The position numbers and the translations under genes are program-made. From Coleofasciculus sp. FACHB-1120 (GTDB lineage Bacteria; Cyanobacteriota; Cyanobacteriia; Cyanobacteriales; FACHB-T130), in contig NZ_JACJTV010000031.1 of the NCBI RefSeq assembly GCF_014698845.1, forward strand, positions 1 through 62,673: a stretch of 62,673 nt of DNA, in the 5' to 3' direction. Positions 16,444 through 24,996 of this stretch are shown here, one piece after another; the stretch's first letter is position 1; every line of letters starts with the position of its first letter. The notes beneath the pieces were generated by a model that made no database searches, was not told the DNA's origin, and worked only from the letters and a program-made list of their open reading frames with translations.

Positions 16444-18666
16444 ATGCTATTTTGGCTTACATTCATTCAATCCTTACCGATTGCCACCACATCTGAACTT
16501 TCTCAGAAACAATGGCAAAGTGAGACAAATTTATCCAAAAATGAGTCTACTTTAATCGCTCAAACACTGCCATCCCCAGTACAACCAACGGTTGCCCAAC
16601 TGGGAAGTGGGATTGTCTTCCCTGGAATTATTGGTGCTTTGGTTTTATTACTGCTATTTAGCATTTGGGCGTATACGCGAGTTTATGTTGTTACACCCAA
16701 CAACGAAGCTTTTGTGAGAACTGGCGGCGTTTTCATTAAAAGTAAATCCGTCATACTCTATGGCGGTTGCGTTGTACTACCAGGATTTCATCAGCTTACC
16801 CGCGTCCCTTTGCGAGAAATTTCTATTGATGTTGAACGTACAGGGAAGTTGGCAGTTCGTACTCAAGATTACCTGCGGGCAAATATGCGGGTGACATTCT
16901 ATGTCTGCATCAATGCTGATGAACAAGATGTTTTAACGGCGGCAGCTAGGCTATCTAGAGCTGGGAAAATTACGCCGGAAGATATTAAAGATGCTTTGGA
17001 AAAACGGGCGGATGATGCGATTCGGGCAGCGGCGAAAAATAAGAGTCTAGCCGAGATTGATTCAGACAAGATTGGGTTTGCTGATGCTGTTTTAAATTTA
17101 GTTCAGCAAGATTTGAAGAAAGTAGGTTTGACGCTAAACAATATTGCCATTTCAGAAATTGAAGAAAGCGATACCTACGATACGAATAACTTTTTCGATG
17201 CTCAAGGTGTGCGACTGCGGACTGAAACGATTCAACGCTCGATTCAACAAAAACGAGAAGTTGAATTAACCACTCAAGTTACCATTGAGCAAAAAGAACT
17301 GGATGCCCAAAAGCGATCGCTCCAAATTGAGCAAGAGAAAGAAAACGCCAAACAAGAGCAACAGTTACAAGTAGAAGCACTCAAAGCTCAAAAACAGCGG
17401 GAAATACAAGAATCGAAAGACAGAGAAGCCGCCACGGTGCAGCGTACCAAGATTTTGCAGCTTAAATCCGTTGAAGAAGAAGAAATTCGCAAGAAATTGG
17501 GAGTACAACAAAGCCAAATTGAGGCAGATATTTCCCTAGAGGAACGCAATAAACAGCTCAAGGTGGCGCAAGCACTGCAAAAACAAGAAGCGGAAGTTGC
17601 GGAAATAACCCGCCAACGCATCATTCAAGAGGAAGAAATTAACAAAAAACTGGCAGTACAACAAAGCCAAATTGAGGCAGATATTTCCCTAGAGGAACGC
17701 AATAAACAATTCAAGGTGGCGCAAACACTGCAAAAACAAGAAGCAGAAATGGCGGAAATTATTCGTCTACAGACAGTAGAATCCTCGAAATTGCAAGCGC
17801 AAGTGCAGGTAGCGGAGTCAGAAAAACTGTCAAGAATTGCCCAAGAAGAGGTAGCGATCGCAGTCGCGAACAAAAAACGGGAAAGCTTTGTCGCGGAGGC
17901 ACAACAAGCGAGAGCAGAATCATCTGTGACAACGGCAAGTGCTGTTGAGAAAGCCGAACGGGACAAACAGCTTTCCATTATTGCTGCCGAACGAGAAGCC
18001 CAAGAGAAGAGTATTAGCGATCGCAACGTTGTCGAAATTGACGCTTTCCGACGCAGAAGGCAAGCCGAAATCGCCCAACAAGCAGCAGAACTAGAAGCCG
18101 AAGCAATTCGTACCCTAGCCGATGCCAACCGCGACAGAGCTTTAGCCGAAGCTGAAGGGATTCAAGCCCAAATTAGTGCCCAAAATACGATTAGCGACGC
18201 TAACCTCACTGCCAAGATTATCACCACAGTTTGGCCCGATCTAGCAGATAAACTGCCAGAAATTGTCAAGGCATTGGCACCTCAACCAGGAGTTATCGGC
18301 GATGCCCGAATTTACTCCTTCCCCGGTGCAAATGGCAGCAACGGCAACGGTGCCGGTGACATCAACAAAATGTTACTATCCACCAGCGGTTTAGCCTTAA
18401 TTAACACCTTGCTAGAAGATGGCAAATTAGGCTCATTAATTGGTCAAGTTAGTAATCTGGTTCGTAGCAACAACGGTAGTATTCCCACTGAGGTGATAAC
18501 AGGCGATTCCTCCCAAAAACCAACGCCTAGTATTCCCCAGACACCCCCTAAAAAAGAGCCATCAGTCCAAACGCTGGTAACAATGCCAACGCCTCCCCCA
18601 CCGCTACCCAAGCCTCTAGGGAATTTAGAAACTGGAAAAGACGATCGCAAAAACAGCGGAAATTAG
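16444..18666 (+). CDS. Flotillin-like (YqiK-type) SPFH/band 7 protein
   Basis: A 740-residue flotillin family protein. A membrane helix lies at about 58-80 (GIIGALVLLLLFSIWAY), followed by the SPFH/band 7 domain (about 85-270: FVRTGGVFIKSKSVILYGGC, VPLREISIDVERTGKLAVRT, LKKVGLTLNNIAISEIEESD). A very long coiled coil of alternating Glu, Gln and Lys runs from about 275 to 600, then the flotillin C-terminal oligomerisation region, and a Pro-rich tail. Flotillins assemble membrane microdomain scaffolds. Residues 345-446 consist of two nearly identical 51-residue units. The length exceeds many flotillins, mainly because of this coiled coil and the tail. Residues 1-45 before the helix are of unclear status; a later start is possible. 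Confidence 0.9.
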   Translation: MLFWLTFIQSLPIATTSELSQKQWQSETNLSKNESTLIAQTLPSPVQPTVAQLGSGIVFPGIIGALVLLLLFSIWAYTRVYVVTPNNEAFVRTGGVFIKSKSVILYGGCVVLPGFHQLTRVPLREISIDVERTGKLAVRTQDYLRANMRVTFYVCINADEQDVLTAAARLSRAGKITPEDIKDALEKRADDAIRAAAKNKSLAEIDSDKIGFADAVLNLVQQDLKKVGLTLNNIAISEIEESDTYDTNNFFDAQGVRLRTETIQRSIQQKREVELTTQVTIEQKELDAQKRSLQIEQEKENAKQEQQLQVEALKAQKQREIQESKDREAATVQRTKILQLKSVEEEEIRKKLGVQQSQIEADISLEERNKQLKVAQALQKQEAEVAEITRQRIIQEEEINKKLAVQQSQIEADISLEERNKQFKVAQTLQKQEAEMAEIIRLQTVESSKLQAQVQVAESEKLSRIAQEEVAIAVANKKRESFVAEAQQARAESSVTTASAVEKAERDKQLSIIAAEREAQEKSISDRNVVEIDAFRRRRQAEIAQQAAELEAEAIRTLADANRDRALAEAEGIQAQISAQNTISDANLTAKIITTVWPDLADKLPEIVKALAPQPGVIGDARIYSFPGANGSNGNGAGDINKMLLSTSGLALINTLLEDGKLGSLIGQVSNLVRSNNGSIPTEVITGDSSQKPTPSIPQTPPKKEPSVQTLVTMPTPPPPLPKPLGNLETGKDDRKNSGN
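17476..17781 (+). repeat. Tandem 153-bp duplication in the flotillin coiled coil
   Basis: Two adjacent in-frame units, 17476-17628 and 17629-17781, encode 51 residues each. Both contain VQQSQIEADISLEERNKQ and differ at few positions. Long stretches of bases are identical, for example from GTACAACAAAGCC at 17503 and 17656, so the duplication looks recent or homogenised. Confidence 0.9.
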
Positions 18667-18686
18667 ATTGTCGGTTGAGTAGAGCC

Positions 18687-18761
18687 GGAACCCCACCCCG
18701 CCATCGCCTGTGGCTCCGGCTCCCCTCCCCGCAAGCGGGGAGGGGTTGGGGGTGGGGTTCC
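18687..18761. repeat. 75-bp dispersed element with nested hairpins
   Basis: The outer arms GGAACCCCACCCC (18687-18699) and GGGGTGGGGTTCC (18749-18761) are exact inverted repeats. Inside, CCCCTCCCCGC and GCGGGGAGGGG (18722-18745) form a perfect 11-bp hairpin with a short AA loop. It follows the flotillin stop by 20 bases. It resembles non-autonomous miniature elements common in cyanobacteria and may also end transcription, though it lacks a T-tract. Confidence 0.75.
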
Positions 18762-18873
18762 TTGCAACAACCCAAGCAAGGCGAATACTGCTCTACTTTG
18801 GGAAGATGCCACTCACGAACGGCTGAGCCAAGTTTGAATAGAATTTTACCCAGGCGAATCCAGCCACACGACA

Positions 18874-19482
18874 ATGAGACGGTTAATGCTCCCCCTAATT
18901 GGGTTGCTGGCGCTTTTCACCTCTAGCTGTAGTTCTGAGCGTGTGGCAGCTACCCCAGAACAAGTTGTACGCCAAAACAACCTCTGTCCCTCTCCCACAA
19001 CCCACGCTCAGGACTTCCGCGTACTGGGTACCCGCCAATGGTCGCAGGGTGTAGTGGTACTCTATAGCGCCATCTGCCCGAACAGCGATCGCAAGCAAGC
19101 GCCGCCACAGATATTTGGTCACAGCGTGCTTGTGCGTAAAGGAAGTGGCTGGGAACAGATTGGGAATGGCAGTGCTGAATTCTTTCTGGATCGCCCACCG
19201 TTACCGCCAGAGGAGCTGGTGTGGTATGGAGGCAGCAACTACTCGAACGATAAAGGTGAGACTTACTCCCTCTCTTACGGTAAGGTACTCTCACCAGAAG
19301 TCGCTGCTGTCGAAATAACTTTTGATAACGGGAAGATTCTGCACGACGAAGCTACTAACGGTGTTTTTGTCCTCATATCACCAGGCGCTAATCATTCTTG
19401 CCAAATGCGGGTACTAGGGAAAAATGACAAAATACTGCGGCGCATTAATGATGTGAACTTTGTACAAAATAATCGGTGCTGA
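18874..19482 (+). CDS. Putative lipoprotein of unknown function
   Basis: A 202-residue protein with a clear lipoprotein-type signal: basic start MRRLMLP, hydrophobic core LIGLLALFTSS, then Cys at about residue 19 in SSCSS. It is therefore likely exported and lipid-anchored. The mature part has no motif I recognise. It shows beta-type segments (VLGTRQWSQGVVVLYSAICP, VAAVEITFDNGKIL) and a few Cys (CPSP, SAICPNS, HSCQM, NNRC) that could form disulfides. It stands alone between the flotillin gene and guaB3. Confidence 0.75.
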   Translation: MRRLMLPLIGLLALFTSSCSSERVAATPEQVVRQNNLCPSPTTHAQDFRVLGTRQWSQGVVVLYSAICPNSDRKQAPPQIFGHSVLVRKGSGWEQIGNGSAEFFLDRPPLPPEELVWYGGSNYSNDKGETYSLSYGKVLSPEVAAVEITFDNGKILHDEATNGVFVLISPGANHSCQMRVLGKNDKILRRINDVNFVQNNRC

Positions 19483-19651
19483 GCGCTTTTTTGGGAATGC
19501 GATCGCCTCCTACCAGTCTCGCCTTGCGCGGACGAAAGTTTGTGTAGCCGCGATCGCGATCGCCCAACCTAACTTGACCACCCGCCCCAAACAAATTCCC
19601 CATTGAATTTGATACTCTAACTTAAATAGTCTTGGGAACGGGAAGTTAAGA

Positions 19652-20815
19652 GTGGATATTCAAATTGGGCGGGGTAAGACAGCTCGCCGAGCTTATGGCA
19701 TCGATGAAATCGCGCTAGTGCCTGGAAATCGGACACTAGACCCCAGTTTGGCAGATACCCGCTGGCGCATCGGCGGCATTGAGCGAGAAATACCGATTAT
19801 TGCCAGTGCGATGGATGGGGTAGTAGATGTCCGCATGGCAGTTTTACTCTCTCAACTGGGGGCGTTAGGCGTCCTCAATTTAGAAGGAATTCAAACTCGC
19901 TATGAAAACCCAGAGCCGATTTTAGATCGCATCGCCTCCGTGGGTAAAGAAGAGTTTGTGGCGCTAATGCAAGAACTCTATGCAGAACCCGTTAAGGAAG
20001 AATTAATCGAACGACGGATTCAAGAAATTAAACAACAAGGCGGCATCGCAGCCGTCAGCGCCACACCAGCGGGAGCGACAAAGTACGGCTCGGCGGTGGC
20101 AAAAGCGGGTGCTGACTTGTTCTTTGTACAAGCGACGGTGGTTTCTACCGCTCACCTCTCGCCTGAGTCTGTAACGCCTTTGGATTTGGCTCAATTCTGT
20201 CAAGAAATGCCCATCCCGGTCATTTTAGGGAACTGCGTCACCTACGATGTGACGCTGAACTTAATGAAGGCGGGTGCTGCTGGCGTGCTGGTGGGGATTG
20301 GTCCCGGTGCCGCTTGTACCTCTCGCGGTGTTTTGGGCGTAGGGATTCCCCAAGCAACCGCGGTTGCCGACTGTGCAGCCGCTCGCGATGACTATTTCCA
20401 CGAAACGGGCAACTATGTCCCCGTGATTGCCGATGGCGGTTTAATCACTGGCGGCGATATCTGCAAGTCCCTCGCCTGCGGTGCTGACGGCGTGATGATT
20501 GGTTCTCCATTTGCCAGAGCCAAAGAAGCACCCGGACGGGGGTATCATTGGGGGATGGCAACCCCTAGCCCTGTTCTCCCCCGTGGTACTCGCATTCGCG
20601 TCGGCACGACGGGGACGTGCGAACAAATCCTGCGCGGTCCCGCTGGTCTGGATGATGGCACCCATAACCTGCTCGGAGCCTTGAGAACCAGTATGGGCAC
20701 CCTGGGAGCGAAAGATATCAAGGAGATGCAGCAAGTTGAAGTCGTTATAGCACCCTCTTTGCTGACCGAAGGGAAGGTTTACCAAAAAGCACAGCAGTTG
20801 GGAATGGGTAAATAG
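19652..20815 (+). CDS. guaB3: GuaB3-type IMP dehydrogenase/GMP reductase family protein
   Basis: A 387-residue TIM-barrel protein of the GuaB3 group: DIQIGRGKTARRAYGIDEI at the N terminus, the cysteine loop GPGAACTSRGVLGVG that holds the catalytic Cys, the phosphate-binding region IADGGLITGGDICKSLACGAD, and a C-terminal region NLLGALRTSMGTLGAKDI. The CBS domains of true GuaB are missing, as expected. GuaB3 from Synechocystis has been reported to act as a GMP reductase, so purine salvage is the likely role. The start is GTG at 19652, preceded by GGGAAG with suitable spacing. Confidence 0.93.
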   Translation: MDIQIGRGKTARRAYGIDEIALVPGNRTLDPSLADTRWRIGGIEREIPIIASAMDGVVDVRMAVLLSQLGALGVLNLEGIQTRYENPEPILDRIASVGKEEFVALMQELYAEPVKEELIERRIQEIKQQGGIAAVSATPAGATKYGSAVAKAGADLFFVQATVVSTAHLSPESVTPLDLAQFCQEMPIPVILGNCVTYDVTLNLMKAGAAGVLVGIGPGAACTSRGVLGVGIPQATAVADCAAARDDYFHETGNYVPVIADGGLITGGDICKSLACGADGVMIGSPFARAKEAPGRGYHWGMATPSPVLPRGTRIRVGTTGTCEQILRGPAGLDDGTHNLLGALRTSMGTLGAKDIKEMQQVEVVIAPSLLTEGKVYQKAQQLGMGK

Positions 20816-20942
20816 ACCCACTGCCTCATTTGCTTCCTTAAAAAATTCCGGACTCCTGCTCAAAGGACTGGAAAATCTAAAGCTGTCGCTTAGAATAGAG
20901 AAAGCGGAGACGAATGTTTCCGTTCACTCCTCACACCACACT

Positions 20943-20966
20943 CCGCCCGGACTACTGTTCGGGCGG
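20943..20966 (+). terminator. Probable terminator after guaB3
   Basis: CCGCCCG (20943-20949) and CGGGCGG (20960-20966) form a perfect stem with a 10-base loop, followed by TTCCTTATTTG. The T-tract is imperfect, so it could also be a processed or regulatory hairpin upstream of trxA. Confidence 0.6.
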
Positions 20967-21127
20967 TTCCTTATTTGTGGTTAAAATAATCGCCAGCCAG
21001 TCAGCAGTTAAACCCACTGATTCGTCAATTATGTCTAAATGTATACCTTTTGAGTCAGAAGATGTCTGTTTTGCCTATGGTAGAATTTGCTAAAAATTAG
21101 AAACAGTTACGCTAAGGATTTCTAGGC

Positions 21128-21451
21128 ATGTCATCAGCCGCACAAGTTACAGACGCTTCGTTTAAACAAGAAGTACTTGACAGTGAAGTTCCCGTTCTAG
21201 TAGATTTCTGGGCACCCTGGTGCGGACCTTGCCGGATGGTTGCGCCTGTAGTGGATGAAATTGCCCAGCAGTACGACGGTCAAATAAAAGTAGTCAAACT
21301 CAATACTGATGAAAACCCTAACGTTGCCAGCCAGTATGGGATTCGCAGCATTCCCACGCTCATGATTTTCAAAGGCGGTCAACGGGTGGATATGGTGGTG
21401 GGTGCGGTTCCCAAAACCACTTTGGCAAATACTTTGGAAAAGTATCTCTAA
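21128..21451 (+). CDS. trxA: Thioredoxin
   Basis: A 107-residue protein with the canonical thioredoxin fold and active site WCGPC in [20 protein letters not shown], the cis-Pro motif [14 protein letters not shown], and the family's usual end (LANTLEKYL). It reduces disulfides in target proteins, using electrons from ferredoxin- or NADPH-thioredoxin reductase, neither of which is encoded nearby. Length is normal. TAAGGA lies seven bases before the ATG. It is monocistronic, bounded by the hairpin at 20943 and the terminator at 21651. Confidence 0.97.
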   Translation: MSSAAQVTDASFKQEVLDSEVPVLVDFWAPWCGPCRMVAPVVDEIAQQYDGQIKVVKLNTDENPNVASQYGIRSIPTLMIFKGGQRVDMVVGAVPKTTLANTLEKYL

Positions 21452-21650
21452 CCTCTTTTTCCAAGCAAGATTTTCCAAGCAAGAATGGATAAGCCGTCAA
21501 AATAGTTACCGATTTTTGGGATAACTACCCGCTCATTAACCCAGACGCTCTGTTCTGGCTGGGGAGTTATGCTTATCGTTTGTCTTTTTTACTCGCCTTC
21601 TTGAACCATTCAGTCGGTTGTTTTAAATCACGAAAGATATGCACGCTCTG

Positions 21651-21687
21651 AAAAAACCCGTTTTCTTATAGAAAACGGGTTTTTTTT
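21651..21687 (+). terminator. Strong intrinsic terminator
   Basis: AAACCCGTTTTC and GAAAACGGGTTT form a perfect 12-bp stem around TTATA, followed by T residues to 21687. Both flanks are A/T-rich, so it could act in both directions. It lies 200 bases after trxA and before the LOG-family gene. Confidence 0.88.
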
Positions 21688-21840
21688 AGGAGTTCTGCCC
21701 CATTAATGGAAACTTTAACCTTTCTGTTAGACAGGCGTTGAAAGCCGGTTGGGGAGAAAATCGTATAGGATGATACCAGTAGCGGCGATGCTGGGGCGAA
21801 TCTCGTTAGAATAAAGTGCCGCTGGTGCTTGCATAATATT

Positions 21841-22911
21841 ATGACCATCACACCTTCTTCTAATGCCCTTGAGTCCCTGCAATCAGACGTAGCCGAGCTA
21901 ATTCACCAGCTGCCAAACCTGAAACATGGAAAATGGATACAACGGGCGCTGTCAGTACTGGTACGGCTAGCTGGAGAGGAGATCGACCGGCTGGACTGGA
22001 AAATCTTGAGCGCTTCTTTGCAAGATATGGAGCGGGCATTTCAGGTTTTTTATCCTTATCGGCACGTCCGCAAAGTAACGATTTTTGGTTCGGCTCGCCT
22101 TGCGACTGATAGTCCCGAATACCTGATGGCGGCTGAGTTTGCTCGTCGTGTCACCCAGCTGGGTTATATGGTGATGACGGGTGCCGGTGGGGGGATTATG
22201 CAGGCGGGAAACGAAGGCGCGGGAGCTGAAAAATCGTTTGGTTTGAATATTCAGCTACCTTTTGAGCAGGGAGCAAACCCGTTTATTGAAGGCGACCCCA
22301 AGCTGATTCCGTTTAAGTATTTTTTCACTCGGAAGCTGTTTTTCCTGCGAGAAAGCGATGCGATCGCGCTGTTTCCAGGTGGGTTTGGCACCCAGGATGA
22401 AGCTTTGGAGTGTTTGACGCTTTGCCAGACGGGAAGATATGGTCCTGTGCCGATGGTATTAATTGACCGTCCTGGCGGCGATTACTGGTCGTCCTGGGAT
22501 GCTTATGTTCGCAAGCATTTAGTCGAACCCGGTTTAGTGAGTCATGACGATCCCAACCTGTATACCATTACAGATAACTTAGATGTCGCTTGTGAAGCGA
22601 TCAATCGCTTTTATCGGGTTTATCACTCCAGCCGCTATGTTGAGGATAAATTTGTCCTCCGTCTTAAGTCTGAAATATCGGATGCAGCGGTTGAACAGCT
22701 GAATGCAGACTTCAGCGACATCTTGGTGAAGGGAAGAATTGAAAAGACTCAGGCATTACCCCAAGAGGCGGTGGATGAAACATTGGATTTGCCTCGTCTG
22801 GTTTTGTACTTCAACCAACGGGATTTGGGGCGCTTGTACCAAATGATTTCTACGATCAACCAGATGGTGACTCCTCCACCTTCTGTGGCAGCGCATCCAG
22901 AGCGCAAGTAA
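21841..22911 (+). CDS. LOG family protein (Rossmann-fold, lysine decarboxylase-like)
   Basis: A protein of about 356 residues with the LOG/TIGR00730 Rossmann core: VTIFGSARL, VMTGAGGGIMQAGNEGA, and the diagnostic FPGGFGTQDEALE near residue 185. Characterised LOG enzymes release cytokinin bases from nucleoside monophosphates; others are nucleotide phosphoribohydrolases of unclear role. The family was long misnamed lysine decarboxylase. This is a long variant with about 70 extra residues before the core and about 100 after. The open frame begins at a TTG (21829), but the ATG at 21841 is the better start. No clear ribosome-binding site is visible for either. Confidence 0.88.
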   Translation: MTITPSSNALESLQSDVAELIHQLPNLKHGKWIQRALSVLVRLAGEEIDRLDWKILSASLQDMERAFQVFYPYRHVRKVTIFGSARLATDSPEYLMAAEFARRVTQLGYMVMTGAGGGIMQAGNEGAGAEKSFGLNIQLPFEQGANPFIEGDPKLIPFKYFFTRKLFFLRESDAIALFPGGFGTQDEALECLTLCQTGRYGPVPMVLIDRPGGDYWSSWDAYVRKHLVEPGLVSHDDPNLYTITDNLDVACEAINRFYRVYHSSRYVEDKFVLRLKSEISDAAVEQLNADFSDILVKGRIEKTQALPQEAVDETLDLPRLVLYFNQRDLGRLYQMISTINQMVTPPPSVAAHPERK

Positions 22912-22948
22912 CAAGTCAAGTAACAAGTTCAGTCAACCCAAATGTTGA

Positions 22949-24865
22949 TTACTTGTGGATGCTACCATCGGGCATTCTAGTATTTGTCAGGTCAGTCTGA
23001 TGCAGCTTAGTCTGGTTTAAGTTGGCACGGCTCAAGTTGGTCTGTTTTAGGTTAGCGTAACTCAGGTCAGCATACTCCAAGTTCGCTTGGCTGAGGTTCG
23101 CCTGACTCAGATTAACTTGGTTGAGATTGGCACCCCTCAGATTAGACTGCGTCAGAGTGGCATAACTCAAATTAGCAAACTTTAGGTTGGCGCGGCTGAG
23201 GTTTGAGCTACTCATCTTAGCAAAACTCAAATCAGCCGACTCTAGGTTTACACCGATTAAAGTGGCACCGCCGAGGTTGACTTCGCTCAGATTAGCTGTA
23301 CTGAGGTTGGCATGACTAAGATTGGCATCTGTAAGGTTGGCACCACTGAGGTTGGCACCATATAAGCTGGCACCCACTAAAGCTGCATCATTGAGATTGG
23401 CACTACTTAAGTTAGCGCTTCTTAAGTTGGCACCGCCTAAGTCAGCACCGCTCAAGTTAGCATCTATGAGGCTGGCACTGCCTAGATTAGCAGTCTGGAG
23501 ACGCACCAGCTTCAGAGTTGCTCCTCTCAAATTGCCATGCCTCAGGTCAACTCCTGTTAAATCTGCACTGCCGAGTTCGGCACTGCTCAGGTTGGCATTG
23601 TATAGGGAGGCACATCCCAGATTGGCCTTACTTAAGTTAGCTTGGCTCAGGTTGGCATCTTTAAAATCGGCACAATCACTCCAACTTGACTGCACTTCAG
23701 CTAAACTGGCTCCCCTGAGGTCAGCACTGCTTAGGGATACACCTGCGAGGTTAGCCTGATTCAACTTTGCATTTCTGAGTTCAGCACCCTTCAGGTTTGC
23801 TTTGATCAACTTGGCTTCGCTTAAGTCGGCACCATTCAGACTTGCTCCAGCTAAGTTGGCACCGCTTAAGTCGCATCCTCGACACTGTTTTGTTTTGAGC
23901 AACTGCCGAAGGTGCTGTTTTCTCAACTGCGTGATTTGGTGTTCTTGGAATAGACGAGTCACGGTGTTGAGAGTGACAAAACTTAGGGTCAGTAATGCTA
24001 CAGCTGCGAGTACACTTTGTTTTGTAGGACGCAGGAGAATCTTGGGAATTGTGGCACGGCGGACTACATCAATCGGCTTGAGTGCTTCCAGAGCAGTGAC
24101 CGCATTAGGATAGCGATTTTTGCAGTTGGGTGCCGTCATTTTTTCCAACCAGCCGCTAAACTGTGGATTCAGATGCCGCACCCTGGGCTTAAAATTGATC
24201 CGAAAAGCTTCATCAACTAAATTGCCAATTTCAGTGGATTTGGTTTGGGTGAGCAAGCAAATCAGCGTCGCACCGAGACTATATAAGTCAGATGCTTGGG
24301 TGAGTTGGCGATTGAATACCTGTTCTGGCGGCATAAATCCCAACGTGCCTTTGACGGTGCTGCTGGCGGCGACTTCCCCACCTCCGATACGAGCCAAGCC
24401 AAAATCTACCAGGTAAACCTTCAGTTGTTCATCCACTAAGATATTTTCCGGCTTAATATCCCGATGGATAATCGGGGGATTTTGCTGTTGTAAGTAAACT
24501 AAAACTTCTAATAGGGAAACGGCGATTCGCTTCACTTCCTGTGGGGTAAAGTGACGTGACGCAGACAGGGAGGAAGCGGGTTTATATTCTTGAACTAGGC
24601 AAAAGCCACTTGGGGTTTCAAAGGAATCGAGGTATTGGGGAATACTGGGATGATTCAGACAGCGCAGTAGCTGAATTTCTTGCTCGTAAGCATCATAATC
24701 TGACCAGCTGGTACCAGATTGGGCAAACTGAAATTGCTTAATCACAACGTGCTGCTGGGTTTTGGCACTCGTTGCCAGGTAAGTGACTCGACCCCCGGCG
24801 CGATTTTGTCCTAGCTCTCGTTCTACTTGATAGCCTTGGCTAGAAAAGTCTGCTAAATTACCCAT
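22949..24865 (-). CDS. Ser/Thr protein kinase with pentapeptide repeats (long form)
   Basis: A 638-residue kinase. Residues about 10-265 form a Hanks-type kinase: ATP lysine in HVVIKQFQF, catalytic loop IIHRDIKPENIL, VDFGLAR, and GTLGFMPPEQ in place of APE. A membrane helix lies near 283-305 (SVLAAVALLTLSFVTL). From about 330 to 630 it is a long right-handed pentapeptide-repeat helix (A(D/N)LSxANL), ending MPDGSIHK. The kinase should face the cytoplasm, with the repeat domain on the other side if the single helix is correct. Targets are unknown. It is followed upstream on the same strand by a shorter paralogue at 24997 with an almost identical kinase core. Confidence 0.93.
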   Translation of the reverse strand: MGNLADFSSQGYQVERELGQNRAGGRVTYLATSAKTQQHVVIKQFQFAQSGTSWSDYDAYEQEIQLLRCLNHPSIPQYLDSFETPSGFCLVQEYKPASSLSASRHFTPQEVKRIAVSLLEVLVYLQQQNPPIIHRDIKPENILVDEQLKVYLVDFGLARIGGGEVAASSTVKGTLGFMPPEQVFNRQLTQASDLYSLGATLICLLTQTKSTEIGNLVDEAFRINFKPRVRHLNPQFSGWLEKMTAPNCKNRYPNAVTALEALKPIDVVRRATIPKILLRPTKQSVLAAVALLTLSFVTLNTVTRLFQEHQITQLRKQHLRQLLKTKQCRGCDLSGANLAGASLNGADLSEAKLIKANLKGAELRNAKLNQANLAGVSLSSADLRGASLAEVQSSWSDCADFKDANLSQANLSKANLGCASLYNANLSSAELGSADLTGVDLRHGNLRGATLKLVRLQTANLGSASLIDANLSGADLGGANLRSANLSSANLNDAALVGASLYGANLSGANLTDANLSHANLSTANLSEVNLGGATLIGVNLESADLSFAKMSSSNLSRANLKFANLSYATLTQSNLRGANLNQVNLSQANLSQANLEYADLSYANLKQTNLSRANLNQTKLHQTDLTNTRMPDGSIHK

Positions 24866-24996
24866 GAGCCTACCTATCGATAGATGTCGGGGATGAGTCT
24901 TTTATAACAGATGGTTGCAAAAGTAACGGATGCGATCGCTCTGCTCTTACGATTAGCGCATCCATATCGCTCATTGAGAAACCCACTTGCAGGGAG

